A stretch of DNA of 64,000 nucleotides from Voacanga thouarsii (lineage: Eukaryota > Streptophyta > Magnoliopsida > Gentianales > Apocynaceae), in assembly GCA_026120185.1 (NCBI GenBank), contig JANUWF010001193.1, positions 310,001 to 374,000 on the forward strand, written 5' to 3'. Each line of letters begins with the position of its first letter. Position 1 is the stretch's first letter. Below the pieces are notes generated by a model that did no database searches, was not told the DNA's origin, and saw nothing but the letters and a program-made list of their open reading frames with translations. Positions 47,156 through 57,855 of the stretch are shown one piece after another. The translations under genes and the position numbers were made by a program.

Positions 47156-47669
47156 ATTCCATCCATTCCATTTTATCTATTTATTTTAACTAGTACTATC
47201 TTTCAAAAAAATCCCTAGTTAAGTCTTTGTTTGTTTTGATAATTTAAAATAGTTGGGTCATAATTAGTAGAAAGAGAGAGATTATATAGGGGGTAAAATA
47301 GAAAAAAAAAAGTAATAAATGCTTATAAAATTTTGTATAACGACCTATATTGTGAAAAAACTTTTAAAGTCTAAAACGACTTATATTGTGAAACGGAAGT
47401 AATAAGATTTTTGCCCCAATTTATTTGTTTCATTAACAAAGTTGGACTATACTAATTGTTATTTTTCTACAAATATCCATTTTTAATACCGTGAGTAGTT
47501 CTGCACTTATAGTGAGAAATATAAATAAATTAAATATATTTACAATAGATAAAGTTTTGGAATTTGATTATTCCGAGAGAGATTTTTTGAGAGTAAAATA
47601 AGAAATATTATTTTTTTAAAATTTATAAATCGATTAAAATAGATCGATAAAAAAGAATGGAGAGAATAA
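47156..47669. mobile_element. MITE with a second MITE-like insertion inside
   Basis: Outer inverted ends: left ATTCCATCCATTCCATTTTA (then TCTATTTATTTTAA), right reverse complement ATTCTCTCCATTCTTTTTTA (then TCGATCTATTTTAA). Inside, the left third ends at 47376-47402 with ACGACTTATATTGTGAAACG, a Stowaway-type terminus like those at 21649-21683, and AACGACCTATATTGTGAAA precedes it as a partial copy. The inner left end is poorly kept. Confidence 0.6.
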
Positions 47670-48107
47670 TTAAGAATTAGATTGATGCTTAATTGGCCTA
47701 AGAAGGGACAACCGGTAGGACACAGCCGTTTTGGATCGTTTAACTAACTGGTTTCAATTCAGTGGAAACTCAGAAACAGACCTTAACGGGATTATTGATG
47801 AGTATCACTGCTTTTTTGCAAGTGAACTCTTATTGGGCAAATCATTCACGGGAGGTTGAGATTGTGTATATATATAATTTTTGACACTCGAGAATTATTA
47901 GATGCAATGACAATTATGAGAAATTTGGCTCGTTACTAAATACATTTACTAACTAAAAATTTAAAATTTATTTTCTCAATATGTTTAGCGTTGTATAGTA
48001 AAAAAAGATTTAGTCCGTTCACGTGTTATAAATTTGAAATATTTTAAATATAATTTAGTAATTAAATATTTGACTTATAAGTTAGTGATAGAAATCGAAA
48101 TTTACAT

Positions 48108-48345
48108 TATGTTTGTTTGGTTATGGTGAGAAGAGAGAAGAAAATAGGATGGAATATAAATTTGGATGTAGACGGGTGATTTCGTTTGGTTAAAAAAGAA
48201 AGATTGAGATAAAATAAATTAGGAGAATGGGAACTCTGCTCAATGTTAGAAAAATAATTTGTTCAAATTTGAATGAATTATGACATAAATAAAAATAATA
48301 TTTGTAATTTACTTTCACTGTCACTTCAACCAAATAAAATGAAAT
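48108..48345. mobile_element. Small MITE next to the Tourist element
   Basis: Left TTATGTTTGTTTGGTTATGG and right (reverse complement TTCATTTTATTTGGTTGAAG) form imperfect inverted ends with TTTGGTT cores. Target duplication unclear. Confidence 0.4.
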
Positions 48346-48381
48346 TAAAAGTTATCATTTCTCTCTCCTTGTCTCTTATTA

Positions 48382-48840
48382 GGGTGAGTTTGGTTCGCAA
48401 AGGGAAGGGAAAGGGGAAAAGGGAAGGGGAGTGGAACATTTTACTTCCATCATGGGAAGTAAATGTAATTACTTTCATCCTATTTGGTTGGAGTGGAAGG
48501 GAAGTAAATATGATTTACCTCTCATTGTTTGGTTGTAAGGTATATATGGAGGAAATAATTATTGAATTACTATTAGATCCTTAAGGCTAATTCATAAAAA
48601 ATTACAAAGTAGGGTAGAATTGTAATGAAATAAATACCCTATGGCAAGAGGGTCTTTTCACCCTCATTTACTTCTCAAACCCTCCAAAATGGAGAGGAAG
48701 AAAAATCTGAGGTGGAAGGGATCCACATATACTCCTTCTCCTTCAATCACTCTAACCAAATTAAGTAAATCACACATTTACTTCCTATTTTACTTCCCCT
48801 CCTCTTTTCCTTCCCACTTTCACTCCAATCAAACTCACCC
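48382..48840. mobile_element. Tourist-like (PIF/Harbinger) MITE with TTA target duplication
   Basis: 459 bases bounded by TTA at 48379-48381 and 48841-48843. Inverted ends: GGGTGAGTTTGGTT on the left, AATCAAACTCACCC on the right. GGGTG-type ends with TTTGGTT and a 3-base TTA duplication are characteristic of Tourist MITEs. Purine-rich DNA (GGGAAGGGAAAGGGG) follows the left end and complementary pyrimidine-rich DNA precedes the right. Confidence 0.9.
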
Positions 48841-49625
48841 TTAGGGTATACTTAGATAAGAATTCGATTGAGATGAGTTTGTTAAAAATTTAATAAAAAA
48901 TTATTAAATGTAGAATCTAATCATTAATTAGAGAGAAAAAATATGATGTATTGTGAATATATAATAGTTCTCAAGAAAAAAAATTATTTAAATTAAAATT
49001 TTAGCTTAGATTGGGGAGAGATTCTTTCCATTTATAGTCTCTCCTCTTTTGTGAATCAAACATGATGTTAAAAAAAAAAAAAAAAGGAGAGAGGAAAATG
49101 GTGAAACTTTGCTAGGTTGTAAATGTGTCGAAATGGCAAGAAACTCAAACTCTAATGTGGCACTTACAAATGTAATCCCTGCGTTTCAGTAGGCCCAATG
49201 AAAAATTTTGTGAAATAGTGGTGGGATTTGGACCATTGGACCGGTGCCAAACCCAAGCTTCCCCACTATTACAACTCCACTCTTCATCCAGGCTTTTATA
49301 TATATATATATATTCGTCAAGGCTCATAAAGATTTTCCAGGTCAGACTTTTTAGAAATAATGTCCAACTTTCCAATAGCTAATTTCCTTTTTTCTTTATT
49401 TTGGATATATTTGGAGATAGAAAAAGCAGATTGAATTTAAGACTTATTATACTATAATAAGTACTTTATAAATTAGTTAAATTACGATTTTGTGACTTTA
49501 AAAATTAATGTTAGTATGGAGAGTTGAGTTAGAAGCTTGTTAGTATGAAAAATCAACATTTCCAAATGCACTAATTTAGTCCAAGCAATTTAATACTAAT
49601 TACTTTAAAATAGAATATAATATAT

Positions 49626-49653
49626 AGAGAGAGAGAGAGAGAGGGAGAGAGAG
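49626..49653. repeat. (GA)n microsatellite
   Basis: About 28 bases of GA with one interruption (GAGGGAGA). Confidence 0.85.
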
Positions 49654-50039
49654 CAAAAATATTAAGTCAGAATCCCTCTCTGACAGGGTGTTCGATTAGG
49701 AAAGAAACCAAGTTTCCTTAAAGCAACTTGCCCTAATAGAATATGGCGGCTAATCGAGACTTGAGTTTGGGGTTCGACAGCAGTTATCTACCCTTATTTT
49801 CCTCCACTTTTTTTGCTCGGTCTCTCTAAAAATTAAAAAAAAAAAAAAACTACTTTCAAAGATTTCTGCTCTTTAAAGTATTAAAGAAGAAAAATTTTTG
49901 TGTACGAGTACCGATGCTTTAGATTAGAATTTATTATACAATTTTTATTATATACAATACAATCATTAAAATCATGTACGTGCAGTTTCATCTAAAAATT
50001 TGCATAAAAAAGGAAATAGAAGGGAGCGACATGAAATGA

Positions 50040-50540
50040 TCATCTTCCTTGAGTTGGATCAGGCGAATCCGGTATCCGATTCCCAACTGAGTCATATAGA
50101 ATCTTCCCTGAAAAATTCAACGGACGACACTTTTCTCCTTTGATGATCGTTTTCTTCCAAATGGCTTCTTCATCTTCTTCATCATCTTCTCCTTCATTTT
50201 GCACTTTGCTCCAAGAAACCATCTTAGACAACAGCAGAGCTTTGCTACTTATACTACTCTGTAACCTTGCGATTGCCCTTTTATCACCCAACCTCTCAGT
50301 CCTCCGTTCCCGACGCCTCTGTGATTTTGTTTGTTCGTGAGAACCACACAGAAATGTTATTATAGAAAAAACAGAAATGATTGCCACAAAGGCCAAAAGA
50401 AATAAGGCGAGCCAGGGAGGTAAGAAAGCAATTCGATGAAAAGGAAGCTTAGGGATGTTCCTTGCCATGGCTAGAGGAGAATTCTGATAACTAGAGGCTA
50501 GAGCAAGGACTGGACTTGGATGACCGATGGGTTTGTTCAT
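50040..50540 (-). CDS. Small plant single-pass membrane protein of unknown function
   Basis: Intronless, 166 codons from the ATG at 50540 (MNKPIGHPSP); MARNIPKLPF at residue 25 is a possible alternative start. One strong membrane segment, PPWLALFLLAFVAIISVFSI, spans about residues 41-65, followed by a basic stretch (QRRRERRTER) suggesting a cytosolic C-terminal part. Then comes an acidic run (EGEDDEEDEE) and the conserved-looking end IWKKTIIKGEKCRPLNFSG with ILYDSVGNRIPD. This tail, W-K-K-x-I-x-x-GEKC-x-PL-x-FSG-x-I-x-YD-x-x-GN, is one I associate with a family of short uncharacterised plant membrane proteins. No function is known to me. The plus-strand frame at 50140-50340 is a shadow. Confidence 0.8.
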   Translation of the reverse strand: MNKPIGHPSPVLALASSYQNSPLAMARNIPKLPFHRIAFLPPWLALFLLAFVAIISVFSIITFLCGSHEQTKSQRRRERRTERLGDKRAIARLQSSISSKALLLSKMVSWSKVQNEGEDDEEDEEAIWKKTIIKGEKCRPLNFSGKILYDSVGNRIPDSPDPTQGR

Positions 50541-51534
50541 CCATCAATGTGGCTTGTTTTATAACGAGGTAGACTTGCAAAGTGTAAAGTTTTCTTTCAA
50601 AATCTTTAAAAAAAAATACTACAAAGGAAAAATTACTCTTGACGCTTTAACAAGTCTCCTCTCACATAATATAAATCGAAATTAGCTTTCTGTTTCGGGG
50701 AAAACATACTCTTTTTTTATTACAGAGACGACAGTCATCCACTAAAGAGTGAAGAAAGTAAGGACCAGAAAAGATAACGTGCCATCATTTTATGGGGTTT
50801 GAGGGTCATCCTAGCCCAATGGACGCGCACCGTGGTTCACGGGGAACGTTGACTGGCCGATCACTGAGTTTAAGTCTTCGGTCTAGTCGTCCTTAAAGAC
50901 TCGTGGATATGCGTTCGGGTTTGGAGAAAAAGGTGAAATTGACTGACCTTGGAAAACCCAAATGTGGCCTTCCAGTTCATTTACAATTTGCATGCAAAAG
51001 CTTCAGTAGTTAGAAGAAAGCGAACCACATTCTTGAAAAGCAAATTGGTCACCAAGAGGGGCAGCCTCGGCCTGCTAGCTAGAGGCACTTGCAAGGAAAG
51101 ATATTGTTCACTTTTGCGTCTTCTGAACCCCACAAGTATTTTTCCAATATTATCCCACACCCTGTCAGGAAAAATATGTCAAGGTATCCAAGAATTTGTT
51201 CTACTTCAATGTTCGATTTTCGTTGTCTCTGTTATTCTTCTTCGAGACAATTATAATATAAGACAGTTTTTGTCAAAAATAACTCAATTACGATCATTTT
51301 ATAATCAATTAATTTGATTTGTATTAGTAGATCTTAAATGATTTTAACATATTTATAAAATATATTCTAATTAAATAAAGATGCATTACTAAATACATCT
51401 TCATTTGAAATAAAAGTGAGGATAATTGTGACATAGAGATTCTAAAATTCAAATTTTAATTCAATAGAAAACTTAACTCTTTCAAGAGATTGGCTGACTT
51501 AAATATAAAAGCGGAAGGATAATTAAAAATAATA

Positions 51535-51764
51535 ATAATAATCGTGAGTTTAAATTTAATTTTTGAATATAAAAAATAATATATATATATAATTTGTCAT
51601 CATTTTCACCACAAATAAATCCAAGCGTTAGTGGATATGTCGCTCAGGATAGTCCCACTCCCTCGTCCCTTCCCCCTGTCATTTTCACCCTTCCCCCGGG
51701 TGGACAAATTTTATATATATAATTTTTATAATAAAAAATTAAATTTAAATTCATGACTATTACT
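51535..51764. mobile_element. MITE with about 60-base terminal inverted repeats
   Basis: Left AATAATCGTGAGTTTAAATT then TAATTTTTGAATATAAAAAA; right, reversed, TAATAGTCATGAATTTAAAT then TTAATTTTTTATTATAAAAA. Both arms close on TATATATA and AATTTGTC. The centre is GC-richer (CCCACTCCCTCGTCCCTTCC). Confidence 0.7.
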
Positions 51765-52055
51765 TCATCTGCCCCATAATATAAGTGCTGCCCCATAATA
51801 TAAGTGGTTTGACTTAATTTTAAACATATTAAGATTCATAGAAATAATGTGACTTTATATTTTTTCTTCCTAAAATATCCCTATTTAAATGTTTTAGAAA
51901 CAAGAGAAGAGAGAAAGAGAGGGAAAGAGAATAATAAACAAGGATAAAAATATAAAAATAATTTCAAAACCTTCTTGAAAAATTTCCAATGATTTATAAT
52001 TTGGGATATCTAAAATAATTTATAACAACTTATATTATGTGATGGAAAAAGTATT
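51760..52055. mobile_element. Stowaway-like MITE abutting the previous one
   Basis: Left end TACTTCATCTGCCCCATAAT then ATAAGTG, with GCCCCATAATATAAGTG tandemly duplicated; right end reversed reads TTAATACTTTTTCCATCACA then TAATATAAGTTG. Same AATATAAGT subterminal block as the element at 21427-21683. Confidence 0.7.
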
Positions 52056-52312
52056 AACTTTGAAACACAAACAAATAAAGATTTAATTTGTTTATGCTCA
52101 CTAAAATGTTAGTATTGTCATATTCAAAAAACCGTATTTGTGTATTTAAAGAGCAATTACATGTCACCTATTACTTTTCACTTTTCGATACAAAATTAAA
52201 ATATCCCAAAAGTTAAATTTTGAGTTATATCTCTGTCCTTCTCTTCTACGCCCAAACTGGCGTGTCTAGGGATGGCAATAGGATCGAGACGGGTCGGTAT
52301 GGAATTAGAAAT

Positions 52313-52327
52313 CCCCCCCCCCCCCCC
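52313..52327 (+). repeat. C15 homopolymer
   Basis: Fifteen C in a row near the left end of the transposon, G-rich on the minus strand. Length is likely unstable or miscalled. Confidence 0.85.
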
Positions 52328-53152
52328 GCATCTCTCCTGTATCCCCGCCCCCGACCCGTTCCTGACACGGGAAAAGGTGAGAATCCCCACCCCTCGGCCC
52401 ATTGGGGACAAAATAATCCCCAGTCCCGCCCTAGCCTAATTTTGGCCCAACAAAAAAATTTTAATCTAAATAAATTTTGAAATTTTATAAAAATAAAAAA
52501 CTTATATTTTCTTAGCAGAAAAAAAGTAAATCTAAATAAATTCTAAATAAGTACTACTAATATCAAGATTTAATTTAGAAATAATATATACTTGTGTGTT
52601 AATGTGAGATATTTTATATTAATAATTGGATGAAATTAAATATTTGCAAATAAGTTTAGGTATGTTCAATTATTAATTCAATAAATACTAATCAATCTTG
52701 AACGAAGTTGTATTTCGAATAAGTTCAACTTTATTCTATTACTAACAGAACAAATACTCATTAATGTTGAACAAACCTATATTCACACAAATATTTATAT
52801 TTTTATCGAATTTATCATTATCATCTTAAATTATAGTCAAATCTTATATTATTACCATTTGTATTCTATTGTGTATCTTATCTCTGTGAGAAAAAAAATT
52901 AAAGTTAAAATATTAATTCGAGATAAATAAAATTAGAATTGTAGTATGAGATACAATGCAATCATAATTTGCAAATGACAACATAATTTTAAAATAAGTA
53001 ATGACTCTAAAGATATAAGTTTATAAACTAAGCATTTTTTGCTCGTGTCTCTCAAGACCTTTAATAGTTTGAGAAACAAATTTATATCCATGCCGCTTTA
53101 CAATGTCATTCTTAATTTCTCATTCATTTTCCCCCTTAATTGTACCTATTTC

Positions 53153-53157
<5 letters not shown>

Positions 53158-53202
<45 letters not shown>

Positions 53203-53214
53203 CCACACACACAC
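53158..53214. repeat. Compound (AT)n-(AC)n microsatellite
   Basis: About 37 bases of AT followed by 20 of AC with one CCC interruption. Confidence 0.9.
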
Positions 53215-54319
53215 AATAATAAAAAATGTTATGAATAAGAATTTTTATAAATAAAATTATCTAACATACTCTTAGTCAAATTATTAAAAAATATTAAAAA
53301 AATATAATGTTTACAGTATTAGAGAAATAAGAATAAATAAAAAATATTTTTGAATATTAAAGAAATAAGAATAAATAAATTATGAAGTAATATTAAAATA
53401 ATATTATTAATACCAATTAAAATTTATAAAAAGATTATAATATTTAGAATATCAATAAAAAATAAAATATCCATAGTACCTTATCATCCCAACTACTATA
53501 TTATTTGTTAGCATGTTATTTATTAGTGTATTAAAATTATAAATTTATTAATATAAGTATATTATTATCTCACATAAGAATTTATAATTTCATAGATTAA
53601 GACATATTTTTACCTTACTATGGTTAAATAGATATAGTATAAGACATATATATACACATATTATATAATTAATATATATATTATGTATATAAATATATAC
53701 ACATACTATATAGTATGTATATATTTTATTTTTATATTTGCTATATATAATTATTGTATATATATAATATAAATTATAATTTTTATACATATATACTATG
53801 CGAGCCAGGCGGGTTAGGAATGAGTCGGAAATCATGCTATCTCCGTTCCCAGCTCGATCCTACTTAACAAGTTGAGGTGTAGAGCTCTCTTCCAATTCCG
53901 TCCCTACTTAAATTAGAGAATTCTTGATCCAACAGGAACGGACAACCTCAATTTATACGGAGAAAATATCATCCCTATGCGTGTCTATCTATGTTTCTAT
54001 GCATATTAGTGGCTTGACTAGAGAAGGATAAGTATATCGTCGTCATCAAGATGTTGTTTGATTCACATTTCTGTCCACATTACACATAGAAACAGAGAGA
54101 AATGCATAGGTCCACATTTGAGAGGTACATATATGTAGCTAACGAAGATTGAAAGAGACATTAATGTATTATTATAGCATTACAAGTCCACGGTCTTTTC
54201 CGTTGCAGAAGCAGAAGGGACACATTACAACTGCATATATTTTATGTCAGTTCAGTAGAGCAAAACCCCAACACCTTGAAAGAGGGTGATGAGTCTTTAT
54301 TGTTCTCTGCCATGAAAAC

Positions 54320-54553
54320 TCAAATGGGGATAGAATTTGTCACTCTTGGATAAACCACGGTGGCCGGATGAGCCATGATACGGCGACCTTTCATGTGGCG
54401 AAAGCAATAAACCAGCGCTCCGACCGGCCACTCCACCAGAGCTGCGGCTGCGAAAGCCAAGAACCCAAGTGTTGGCCCAACCACCTTGCACCTACATGGG
54501 TTGTTGGCAGTGCCACACTGAATACATATGGGCACACCAACCCCAACAGCCAT
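54320..54553 (-). CDS. Small membrane protein with Cys-rich N-terminus, uncharacterised plant family
   Basis: 77 codons starting MAVGVGVPICIQCG. The N-terminus has CIQCG...NPCRCKVVG, four closely spaced cysteines that could bind a metal or form disulphides. A hydrophobic segment, TLGFLAFAAAALVEWPVGAL, covers about residues 28-50. The C-terminus is a basic stretch RHMKGRRIMAHP then TVVYPRVTNSIPI. The arrangement matches what I know as a conserved short plant protein without assigned function. Intronless. An out-of-frame upstream ORF starts at 54683 (see next entry). The plus-strand frame at 54368-54562 and the other minus frame at 54297-54491 are shadows. Confidence 0.75.
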   Translation of the reverse strand: MAVGVGVPICIQCGTANNPCRCKVVGPTLGFLAFAAAALVEWPVGALVYCFRHMKGRRIMAHPATVVYPRVTNSIPI

Positions 54554-54683
54554 GATCAGTGATAAAGGAGACTATAAGGATTGAAGCAAGAAGAAGTAAT
54601 AAAAAAAGAGAATTCAGGCAACCGTCACTAGAAAACTTGCTAGGCGAATCATCAACTTCTTGAGGAAGAAGATCGACCACCAT
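54492..54683 (-). other. Upstream ORF overlapping the start of the 54553 gene
   Basis: An ATG at 54683 opens 63 codons (MVVDLLPQEVDDSPSKF) in another frame and stops after the start of the 77-codon protein. It could be an upstream ORF in the leader, or exon 1 of an alternative product. Its second half (LFLLLLLASILIV) is hydrophobic. Confidence 0.3.
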
Positions 54684-55039
54684 TTTCCTTTATAAAACGG
54701 AGCTCAAGTTCGAAGCCATGGACAGGTATTGGCGGTGGTCGGGGAGAAGGCCTCCACGCGTTCGCTTCCTAGTGCTTTTATGGTACACGTGTTTGCAGTC
54801 GGTGGCCAGAGCAATCTGATTCGTCCGGGTTTTTATTATTTTTTCCCTTTTGGGTGTTGTAATAATTTCTGGGCTGAAACTAAGTTACCCGTCTATTCGG
54901 CCCAGTTGACTTTTGGATGCAACTCTAGAGGAGAGAAAGAAATGGGCTTGTTAAATATGCATAGGCAATTTTTGGGCCAAAGCCTAGTCCTTAGACAACA
55001 GACGTATGCTCTTTTTGAGTTTGATATCTTTATGAGCAG

Positions 55040-55285
55040 CTTAATTGTTTCAAATTAAATAATTATAATATTCATTATAATATTATAATTTTTAATAATA
55101 TATTCTTGTTATGTTCAATACATAATTATGAATTTTAAGTAAAATAAAAATTATATATTATAAAATACAGAGTAAAATTAAAATTATAATTAATATAATT
55201 TTCAGATTTATATTTCGAATGTCATAATTTAGATTTTAAATTTTAATGTTTAAATTATCATATTTCAATTTTATCAAGTTGGCCT
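55040..55285. repeat. Dispersed AT-rich repeat family B, copy 4
   Basis: Blocks GAATTTTAAGTAAAATAAAA, AATTATAATTAATATAATTT and a closing ATTTCAATTTTATCAAGTTG appear in the order of the other copies. Confidence 0.5.
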
Positions 55286-55288
55286 TAA

Positions 55289-55607
55289 CCTATGTTTGCT
55301 TGGGATAAAAATTGGAAATATTTAAGGAAAGAAAATAAATATAGAAGTAAATGAAAAAAAAATCATATTTGGTTAGAGATAAATGTAAAAAGGAAGTAAA
55401 TTGAAAGAAAGCCATATTAGCAAATTTTCTCCTCTAATTCTAGAAGTAAATGAAATTAAAATATAAATTTATATCAACTGGTTAAAATAATAAATTTAAT
55501 GAAATAAAACAAGATAGATTTAATTTATTTCTCCAAATGAAAACAAAGGTGCCATTCCCCTATCCCTTCCTCTCCCCATCCATCTTTGTGTTCCAAACAA
55601 AATGATC
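55289..55607. mobile_element. Tourist-like MITE
   Basis: Flanked by TTA on both sides (55286-55288 and 55608-55610, approximately). Left ACCTATGTTTGCTTGGG and right (reverse complement GATCATTTTGTTTGGAA) form imperfect inverted ends. It lies directly after repeat family B copy 4. Confidence 0.55.
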
Positions 55608-56769
55608 TTAAAGTAATGAATAAAACAATGTCATCTATCTACTTTTGTTTCTTGGAGGAGGTAGTTCATTCCAAGAGTATTTAATCACAAATTCAAAATA
55701 ATAGTTTAACGAATTAAAATTCTTTTTGTCATTAAAACATCTTGAGTTTATTGTTCACGTATGCCCATACTTTTTCCCTTTCTCCTTAGAAAAGATTCAA
55801 GAAACATTAACAAAGGAAGTTCTTGATCTCACCAATTGAGATATTGAGTCCACTTTCATTGATATCTTGAATAACCTCAGAAAAAACATATCAGACATCC
55901 TCAAGAGACATATTCTTAATCTTCTCAATGAAGTTTCCCTTGGCATATTAGCTAAATTGCAAAAGTTTAGCTTTGAGACCATTCGTCGTTCTGTAAATGA
56001 ATTAGCCTAATTGGAATGCTTGCTTCTGTTTACGGCTAGATTAGACAACTAAAAAGTAGAAAAGCAGCCCAATTCTGAGAGGGAAAGATATGGCTCCACC
56101 TGCTTCCTGGCTTTGCACTTTGCTGATAGATAAAATTGTAGGCCAAAGGGCATCTTTCAACATCTTTTCCCTGCGCATTAGATTCCTCCCGTGCTGTTCA
56201 TTTAAGAGATTTCATGCAATATTTATATGAGAAGCCATTGCTGCTTAGACACTATTCCTGATTCATCCACCGGTCTTAATCTTGAAAGCTAAAACTAAGA
56301 TCCCATTCCGTATGATTATGTAACCTCATTCTACAACTCAGGCATCTGGACTAGTGGAGCTCAGCAGGTCTGCAAATTCGATGGTCTGGAGTTTTCCGCA
56401 GTCCTGATCCTTGTGTTACACACCACAGATTCCAGGTTCTGATAGCTACTGAGAAAGTAATGCACATGCCCGATGCAGTAGCTGAACTCATTTATTTGTA
56501 GAGTGTCAAGATGCCCTTTTCTTGAGGTGCAATCTATGAACTCATTATTTATTGGTACCCAATCTACTCAATAATTGAACCAAAAGACAGGACGATATTG
56601 ACAACCTCACACTTTTCTTCATCAGGAGGCGGTCTCATTAATTTCCAAGCCAATGTTTTTGACTATCGGGAAATAAACCGAAAGAGCGCAAAATACCATG
56701 CTCCACTCAAGTCACAATTATATCCAAGATCAAAAATTATTTTTCATGTGCCAATAAAAAAAATAGGAA

Positions 56770-57309
56770 TTAACCAAAGATAACACCTAAGTAACGCCAG
56801 CGGATAAAAGGGAGCACTAAAATAAAAATACGAGACACCAAGATTTTTAACGTGGAAAACCCAAGATGGGAAAAACCACGGGACTTAATCCAGTAAAACT
56901 TCCACTATCAACAATAATGGGCAATACAAAGTCTTCTCTAGATAACACTAGGGGCACACCAATAATATATCAATATCTTCTCCCAAAACTAAAACTAAAC
57001 AAGAATTGAGTTTAGAAGGATGTTACCAAAACTGAAATCTAAACCGTTAGATTTGTAGTTCTTATCACGTAGAACTAAATTTTGTCTCAATCGGACTCCG
57101 AATGACCATCCAAATTGAGGATCAAAACTTGAAAAAACTCTTGCAATTTTCTTCCTTGCTGTCCGCCTCTCTCTCAACGAAAATTACACCAGAAAATTGC
57201 CATCCTCTATACTTGTTGATTTTTGTTAAGTTATTACTTTATTTGTGGGCTTTTATTTGTTGTGTTTTATTTGTCCACCAAATGGGTTGGACATATTAAG
57301 CCCAACATT
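56770..57309 (-). mobile_element. Possible solo LTR
   Basis: On the minus strand it starts TGTTGGGCTTAATATGTCCA at 57309, a typical LTR start, and contains near its other end the sequence TTTTTCCCATCTTGGGTTTT with CCACGTTAAAAATC, a stretch frequent in plant copia LTRs. No internal domains or second LTR nearby. ATTGACA occurs on both sides (about 56596 and 57308) but is not cleanly placed as a target duplication. Confidence 0.45.
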
Positions 57310-57855
57310 GACATAGCTGTTTCATTAGTATTAATCAAATTGTTTGCAAGAAAGAGCATTTTCAATTCTTGATAAATTCAGCACTGCTGAGAGAGGATTG
57401 CAGAGGTAGGAATGAGCCTGCCCAGGGATATGATTCTCTCAGCATTACATGGATGGAACTTATTCTGATGATCAGATCGGCGTGGTTAATCAACTTTAGC
57501 TTTATATAATATGATGCTGTAAGAAGCTTTTCTAGCAAGAGAAAAAGATTGTGCAGTCGAAAAAGGTTGGCTAGAAGTCCCTACACATTTACAACAGCCA
57601 CATGCAATTCGTTTTCATGCTTACCTGATATAACCATTGAAAGAGGCTCATAATTGAGAATACCAAGTCTCCATCCCAAGAAAAACCTAACCAAGTTACC
57701 TTTATCTTCTGTTACATAGCCACCCATGCAATAACTTAGCGTAACCAGTAACCCACATGCTCCAGACATTCTTCTCTTGTTTCTAGCCTGCTTTCAGCTT
57801 TAAACTACTTGTTCTGATCTTCATTCACAAGATTCTGGTGAGAATAAGGAGCCAA

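Larger units (their letters stand above)
46323..50039. other. Gene-free MITE-rich stretch
   Basis: The first 350 bases are probably the PADRE 3' UTR. The rest is dominated by MITEs (47156-47669, 48108-48345, 48382-48840) and AT-rich DNA. A (GA)n tract lies at 49626-49653. Open frames at 48273-48844 are inside the Tourist element and its neighbour and are not genes. Confidence 0.6.
50541..52267. other. Intergenic with two adjacent MITEs
   Basis: The promoter of the 50540 gene and unassigned DNA to about 51520; the plus-strand frame at 50949-51317 has no recognisable motif. Two MITEs follow (51535-51764 and 51760-52055). Confidence 0.5.
52268..53978. mobile_element. Non-autonomous DNA transposon (hAT-like) with 8-9 bp target duplication
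   Basis: GCGTGTCT at 52260-52267 is repeated at 53979-53986 (with the next A also shared). Inside, the ends are AGGGATGGCAATAGG on the left and ATCATCCCTAT on the right, a short inverted repeat GGGATG/CATCCC. An 8 bp duplication with short ends fits hAT; nine would fit Mutator. The left end continues into a GGGATGGCAAT-GGATCGAGACGGGTCGG sequence of a kind common in plant repeats, and related GC-rich sequence (GAGCCAGGCGGGTTAGG) recurs at the right end. No transposase. Interior is AT-rich with a TA/CA microsatellite at 53158-53214. Confidence 0.75.
54730..57855. other. Intergenic with repeats and a possible solo LTR
   Basis: The probable promoter of the small minus gene to about 55000, repeat family B copy 4 (55040-55285), a MITE (55289-55607) and an LTR-like segment (56770-57309). 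The minus frame 55797-55982 and plus frames are short and unrecognised. Confidence 0.5.

Noticed and set aside
48273..48844. Plus-strand frames of 103 and 67 codons
   Set aside because: They lie in and across the Tourist-like MITE and have no protein similarity.
50949..51317. Plus-strand frame of 122 codons
   Set aside because: No recognised motif, AT-rich second half and no splice or start support; probably chance.
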